DNA from: Sipunculus nudus
Taxonomy: Eukaryota > Annelida > Sipuncula > Golfingiida > Sipunculidae
DNA length: 64,000 nucleotides
Assembly (NCBI GenBank): GCA_026874595.1
Contig: CM049308.1
Coordinates: 36,018,027-36,082,026 of the forward strand
Reading direction: 5' to 3'
Part shown: in pieces, positions 59,455 through 64,000 of the stretch
Numbering within the stretch: position 1 is the first letter of the stretch
How the letters are laid out: each line of letters begins with the position of its first letter
Notes under the pieces: model-generated
Database searches by the model: none
What the model was told of the DNA's origin: nothing
What the model saw: the letters and a program-made list of their open reading frames with translations, nothing else
Made by a program: the position numbers and the translations under genes

Positions 59455-60650
59455 AAATATTCTCTCATCTGTTAACAGGGCACAAATCTTAATGACTTTA
59501 CTTAGTACCCTTTTATCTCGACATTCAGGGAGGCCCATGAAAAGTCTCCTTGGAAACCTGGTTTTAGGTCTATGTTACCCAAAACCTGTGAGCTATGGGG
59601 CTTCTAAGTACCCCCCCCCCCCCAACCCCTGAATAACTAAAAATTTGATATTAAAGCTCTGGTATCTGAACAACTAGTGCATTGATCTGCATTGTTCTTT
59701 GCATGCATATGCATCATGGAGTGATTCATAAGTTCCTGCAGACTGGTGGTGCCACCTGGAATTCTTTGAATTTTTACGAATTTTTATCTTTATTTTTGAG
59801 ACCATTAAAGATGTGGTTGTCTGTTAACAGGGCACAAATCTTAACTATTTGACCTGGAATCTTCTTTCTTGACATCCTGGGAATTCCAAAAAAAAAAACT
59901 CCATGCTGGGAGGCCCATGAAAAGTCTCCGTGGAAACCTGAAATAAGGTCTCTGTTACACATATCCTCCGTGCTATGGTTCTTAGAAGTACCTCCCAGAA
60001 TATTTAAAAATTTGATACAAAAGCTCCAGTATCTGAACAATTATTGCATTGGTCACCCTGATTCTTTGCATGCATATTCATCATGGAGTGTTTCATCAGT
60101 TCTTGTGGACTGGTGGCACCACCTAAATTAAAAAAAAAATTTAACACATTTTTTTTTCTCTATTTATGAGACCATCAAAGATGGGGTCAACCTTAATGGG
60201 GCTCAAATTGTTACCATTGGTCCTAGAATCTTCAAACTTGACATCCAGGGAGATCTGTGAAAAGTCTCCATGGAAACCTAAATTAAGGTCTCTGTTAACC
60301 ATACATTCTGAGCAAGGGGCTTATAAGCACCCCTCAGAATAATTGAAAATTTGATACCAAAGTAGGGCTCAAATCATAACCAGTGGGCCAAGAATCTTCT
60401 AACTTGACATCCTGAGAGTTCCTCAAAAGTTCTCCCCAGAAACCTGAAATTGGGTCACAGTGACCTATATTCTAAGAGTTTTGGGATATGTTTGAGCACC
60501 CCAGAAATAATGCAAAATACACACAAATTGCCAGATTCCTCATGAAAGGCTGGTTGCATTGTCATCAAATTTAATAAAGCTAATATGCATGAACAATCAT
60601 GCCACCTATCTTAAATAGTTGTCTGTGCAAACACATATTATCAACATGTC
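59455..60650 (+). repeat. Tandem units of the 56386-type repeat
   Basis: Units beginning near 59475, 59827, 60190 and 60365 share ACAGGGCACAAATCTTAA-like, TTGACATCCTGG-like and AAGTCTCC-TGGAAACCTG segments. Boxes GGTGGTGCCACC and GGTGGCACCACC close units at about 59744 and 60112. A poly-C run lies at 59611-59622. Confidence 0.8.
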
Positions 60651-61610
60651 AGTGGGCTGAGCGTCATGACCCATGGGTCACTTTTTCAGTTTTGCACTTT
60701 CTTGCAGAATCAATTATTATATTTCGAATTCTAAAAGGTGAGCTTAGCTATAGTGATGGTCCTTTTTCTGTCGTCTATCTGGCTGTCTGGCCAGCCATTA
60801 ACAAGGTATGTTTTGAAACTGTTGGACCTACAAGTAAAAAAAATTCTACATACTGAAATGTGTCCCAAAGTTTTCCTATCAAAACGAAAACTGGGTCACT
60901 GTGGCTTTGTTTCTTTGAGAAATGAAGGAAATACCTCTGTTTCCCAGTAAAAACCTATTGTTACACTTCAAAACTGCCCCCTATGAAAACCACTGGTGCT
61001 GAAGTCATCTGAGCTATGGTGATCACTCTTTGTCCTTTGTCTGTCTGTTTGTCTGTCCATCTGTCAGTTAACCAGGCAAATTTATAACCGCTGGACCTGG
61101 AATCTTCTAACTTGACATACAGGGAGGTCCATGAAAAATCTTCTTGGAAACTTGAAATTAGGTCTCTGATACCCATATCCTGTGAGCTATTGGGCTCAGA
61201 AGAACCCCCCCAGAATCATTAAAAAATTGATACAAAAGCTCCAGTGTCTGAAGAACTAATGCATTGATCACTATGATTCTTTCCTTGCATATTGATACTG
61301 GAGTGTTCCATCATTTCCTCAAGACTATTGGCGCTACCAGGATTTAAAAAATTTTTACGCATTTTTTAGTCATGCTGTGTTATAGCAATGGGTCTTTGTC
61401 CGTCTGTCCATCTGGCAGTCCACATGTTACGAGGGCACAAATCATAAGGGCTGGGATCATAAACCTTATGCAGTCGTAGAGGTTCTTAAAAGATCTCCTT
61501 GCAAACTTGAAATTAGGTCACTGCGACCTGTACTCTCCGAGTTATGGGATGTGTTTGCACGCCCAATAATTAATTCTTATAACCAAAAATTTTCATCCCA
61601 AACCTATCAT
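60651..61610 (+). repeat. Further hairpin-headed repeat fragments and signature copy
   Basis: At 60654-60686 a copy of the terminal signature (GGCTGAGCGTCATGACCCAT then GGGTCACTTTT) closes the preceding repeat. Heads resembling AGCTATAGTGATGG...GTCGTC, AGTCATCTGAGCTATGGTGA and TTATAGCAATGGGTCTTTGT begin at about 60740, 61004 and 61375. Each is followed by CTGT-rich text and diverged units. Confidence 0.7.
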
Positions 61611-61614
61611 TTTT

Positions 61615-61900
61615 CACATACAACTCACCTACATTCAGGGGAAGAACCATAATTATTTTGAGGTCACAAGGCCAAAGGTCAAGTTCACAGGACCCGCTTT
61701 CTTTAAAAGCTTGTGGATGCATTTTAAGCCAACCCTTTTATCCGAAACCTTTGATCTTTCACATATGGCTCACCTAACAAAAGGGAAAAGAATCCTATAG
61801 ATTTTGAGGACACAAGGTCAAAGGTCAAGGTCACATGATCCATATCTCTAAAAAGGTTGGTGACACATTTCAAGCTATACTTACAGGTATCAAGCAAGCT
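61615..61900 (+). repeat. AGGTCA-rich repeat, second locus
   Basis: Two units matching 45360-45990, with AGGTCAAAGGTCAAGGTCA at 61815-61833 and a diverged GGTCACAAGGCCAAAGGTCA at 61662. Confidence 0.85.
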
Positions 61901-63315
61901 ATGGGATTAGTTCCTGATAGCTCAACATCCATACATTTTGCCTCAGACAATCAAGTCACTGTGTTTTAACCAGACTTATGTGATATATATTTCTGTCATT
62001 GTAGAAAGTTTAAACAAAATTGGCAAGTTTTTTAAAAATTTGACTGGAAGTTGTGAATCTCAGCTTATGATGTTGCAGGTCATGCTTGGCAGCAGAGCGT
62101 CATGCCCATTGGTCACTCGTTACTGCCATCTAATTTTCACACAAAGTAAACAGAGGTGTATCAGACACATTTTGTGGAATGCTTATTAACAGTTTTCTGT
62201 TGTATTTGACTTGTTTTGTTTTTTTTTTTTACTTCTACAGTGGGTTATTTAGAAATAAATTGCATACATTAATATGGAGGAAGAACAGCCATGCTCCTTT
62301 GTTGAAGATACATCAGATGTGAATCAGAGACCCTGGACTGGCAAAGTGTGGGATTCAGGGAGAGATTTTTTTTGTGTAAAAATATATTGAGAATACCAGG
62401 GAAACTAGATATCTCAACAGGGAAATAGACCAAAGTGCATTGTAAGCTTCTATCTGTATATAATAAATCAGCATAGGTATAGAATCTTTCAACATTTTTG
62501 TACACAGATACTAAAATTTCTTGGCATTTTCACATCTGCTTAGTTGTATCAGCACACATTTAGGTCATGAGCATGATGTCACTGTGGGGGGCATTACTGA
62601 AGCACAGATACAGAGGTAAACACATATCTACATCAGGGAGACACAGAACTGTCCAAATAGCAAGTATGGTGTATTACACAGCAAAATACCCTCATGGGAA
62701 ACGTACCACCTTCAGCAATGGAGGATTAATGGTGTTACAGATGTCATGTTTTCTGGTTTTATATAACAAGATGGTATGTCAGTTCAAAACGACTGGTCCC
62801 TGGGCCAATTTGTTTCTTCTATCCTTGAAAGTTACATGGGGAGATCAGATATATGCTCTGCTGGGGAGCAGAAACAATCACTTTGTATTTGAGCCATGGT
62901 TACAGAATATTGATCAGTGTCTGGGCCAATAGTCCTGCCAGACAAGCCAAGTACCTGTCTACCCCAGTGTGTGTGTCACTAACACGTGACATGTACAGCC
63001 AGCAGGCAGCATCTAGCCAGCACTGTTTGACTCCTCAGGAGCCAGGTTTACCTGCCATCCAGTGGACACCAGGGAACACAAGAAGGATGCTTCAGGTCTA
63101 CCTGTATTATATACCTGCTTCCTGTGTGCCATTGCAGCACTCAGTTTATTTTCATAAATGTGTAATGTATAGGACTGAAACATGATCTTGTGTTCCCTGG
63201 TAGTTCAGTGAAAAACACCTATTTGATAATATTTTATTGTCATAAAAAACAAACACAAACATATTTACAAGTAGGCACCTAGGTATAGTGTCAACAGGAA
63301 CTGAATGCTTTGAAC
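61901..63315. other. Intronic interval, mostly unrecognised
   Basis: At 62089-62121 there is a last diverged signature copy (AGAGCGTCATGCCCATTGGT). The plus-strand frames at 62567-62932 and 62853-63185 show no domain and no splice context. Confidence 0.4.
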
Positions 63316-63427
63316 ATTGAAAAAAAAGACACAGAACTGAGCTCATACAATGTTCTTTATGCACATCACATAATTGAAAAAAAGACACAGAACTGAGCTC
63401 ATACAATGTTCTTTATGCACATCACAT
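63316..63427. repeat. 56-bp tandem duplication
   Basis: Two copies of a unit with AAAAGACACAGAACTGAGCT and TACAATGTTCTTTATGCAC lie 56 bp apart (63328 and 63384), nearly identical. Confidence 0.9.
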
Positions 63428-63947
63428 TATTAGAAACAGAATAAAACCTGTTGGAGTTCACATAAAAAAGTTTTAAGTGTTTTTGTGTTAGCAAGGAGGT
63501 TACAGACTGGAGTATAAGGAGGGGTCTGGCCATGTCGAATGTTGCTGAGGGGGGTCATAAAACTTGCTACTCAAAGGCACACAGAGATGCTGCTGATAAG
63601 CCTGGTGCTGATTGATACAGCGTGAGAGACCCTCCTTCTATCTCAATTTATTTATTTGTCTGTTTTTGTGTGTGTGTGTGTGTGAAAAGTGTTATCCTAA
63701 ACCTTTCACAAAATTACATGCGAAAGTCGGACCTTGCTATTTTCCGAAAATAACATGTTCTACAGTATTTCATAATAGGATATTAGAATTTCTGCATTAG
63801 ATATATCAGCTCAGACTTATTTTGTATTTAGTAGCCTTAACGTTCACTCAAACAACAGCCAGTAGTACTTGTAGTAGGGGCTAATAGAAACATTTTTTAA
63901 ATACCACAAACCATGATTTGATTTAATGAAAGAAACAATCTCTTTAG
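63428..63947. other. Intronic interval with GT microsatellite
   Basis: A GT run lies at about 63667-63683. The interval ends in an acceptor, TCTCTTTAG, at 63939-63947. Nothing else recognised. Confidence 0.5.
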
Positions 63948-63991
63948 GTAGCTCTGAGCTCTCTCAACAACAGAACAACCAGGTGATACTG
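63948..63991 (+). CDS. Probable third exon of the 32631/54411 gene
   Basis: After acceptor AATCTCTTTAG the sequence is open in the phase left by the exon at 54473 (one base carried over). It reads SSELSQQQNNQVIL after a junction Ser. A donor of the form CTG/GTGAGC lies at 63992; an alternative at 63983 (CAG/GTGATA) is weaker. The Ser/Gln/Asn-rich composition resembles the tail of the large exon. It is short and at the window edge, so the end is uncertain. Confidence 0.45.
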
Positions 63992-64000
63992 GTGAGCTTG

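Noticed and set aside
62567-63185. 121- and 110-codon plus-strand open frames
   Set aside because: They overlap in different frames, show no motif and lack splice context, so chance is likely.

Overview
This is a repeat-dense, AT-rich stretch of an animal nuclear genome with introns. A marine invertebrate, probably a lophotrochozoan such as a mollusc, is my best guess. That guess rests on the style of the dispersed repeats (hairpin heads followed by CCGT/CTGT runs) and is inference only. There are no operons, tRNAs, rRNAs, CRISPR arrays or bacterial features. Host coding sequence is under 2% of the window.

Host genes. On the minus strand, 11583-11797 is one exon of an atlastin-type dynamin-family GTPase (P-loop GAFRKGKS). 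I could not find its other exons. On the plus strand, 32631-33519, 54411-54473 and 63948-63991 look like successive exons of one unidentified gene. The first encodes about 296 residues of disordered Ser/Asn/Gly-rich protein without Cys or Trp. Splice signals and codon phases agree across introns of about 21 kb and 9.5 kb.

Mobile DNA. The centrepiece is a nearly intact LTR retrotransposon at 11930-19522, with 1122-bp LTRs differing at only 3 positions and a TATAT target duplication. It lies 132 bp from the atlastin exon, in the opposite orientation. Its RT and RNase H are Ty3/gypsy-like, but the pol order is protease, integrase, RT, RNase H. That is the copia-like order known in the Gmr1 group of gypsy elements. 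One in-frame stop directly after the YVDD catalytic motif interrupts the reading frame. Other elements with readable boundaries are: a hAT-like element with a perfect 8-bp duplication (26740-27656); a foldback-like element whose ~330-bp inverted repeats are packed with CCTAGG palindromes, nested in an older repeat with a TACA duplication (33875-35821); a TA-flanked element (52215-54012); and a TTAA-flanked element (54519-55011).

Repeat arrays. These include a 73-bp x 8 minisatellite (5891-6473), a 49-bp satellite with a 300-bp higher-order period (31423-32120), and two copies of one element holding 5 and 3 tandem 278-bp dimers built around the palindrome GGTGGCGCCACC (29149-30911, 39391-40608). 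A composite element occurs as A-A-B-B (46905-52149) and A-B (57064-59443), and further clusters carry AGGTCA-type direct repeats (about 45.3-46.0 and 61.6-61.9 kb). Most short open frames elsewhere are chance frames or lie in these repeats. All homology statements come from reading the sequence; no database search was possible.
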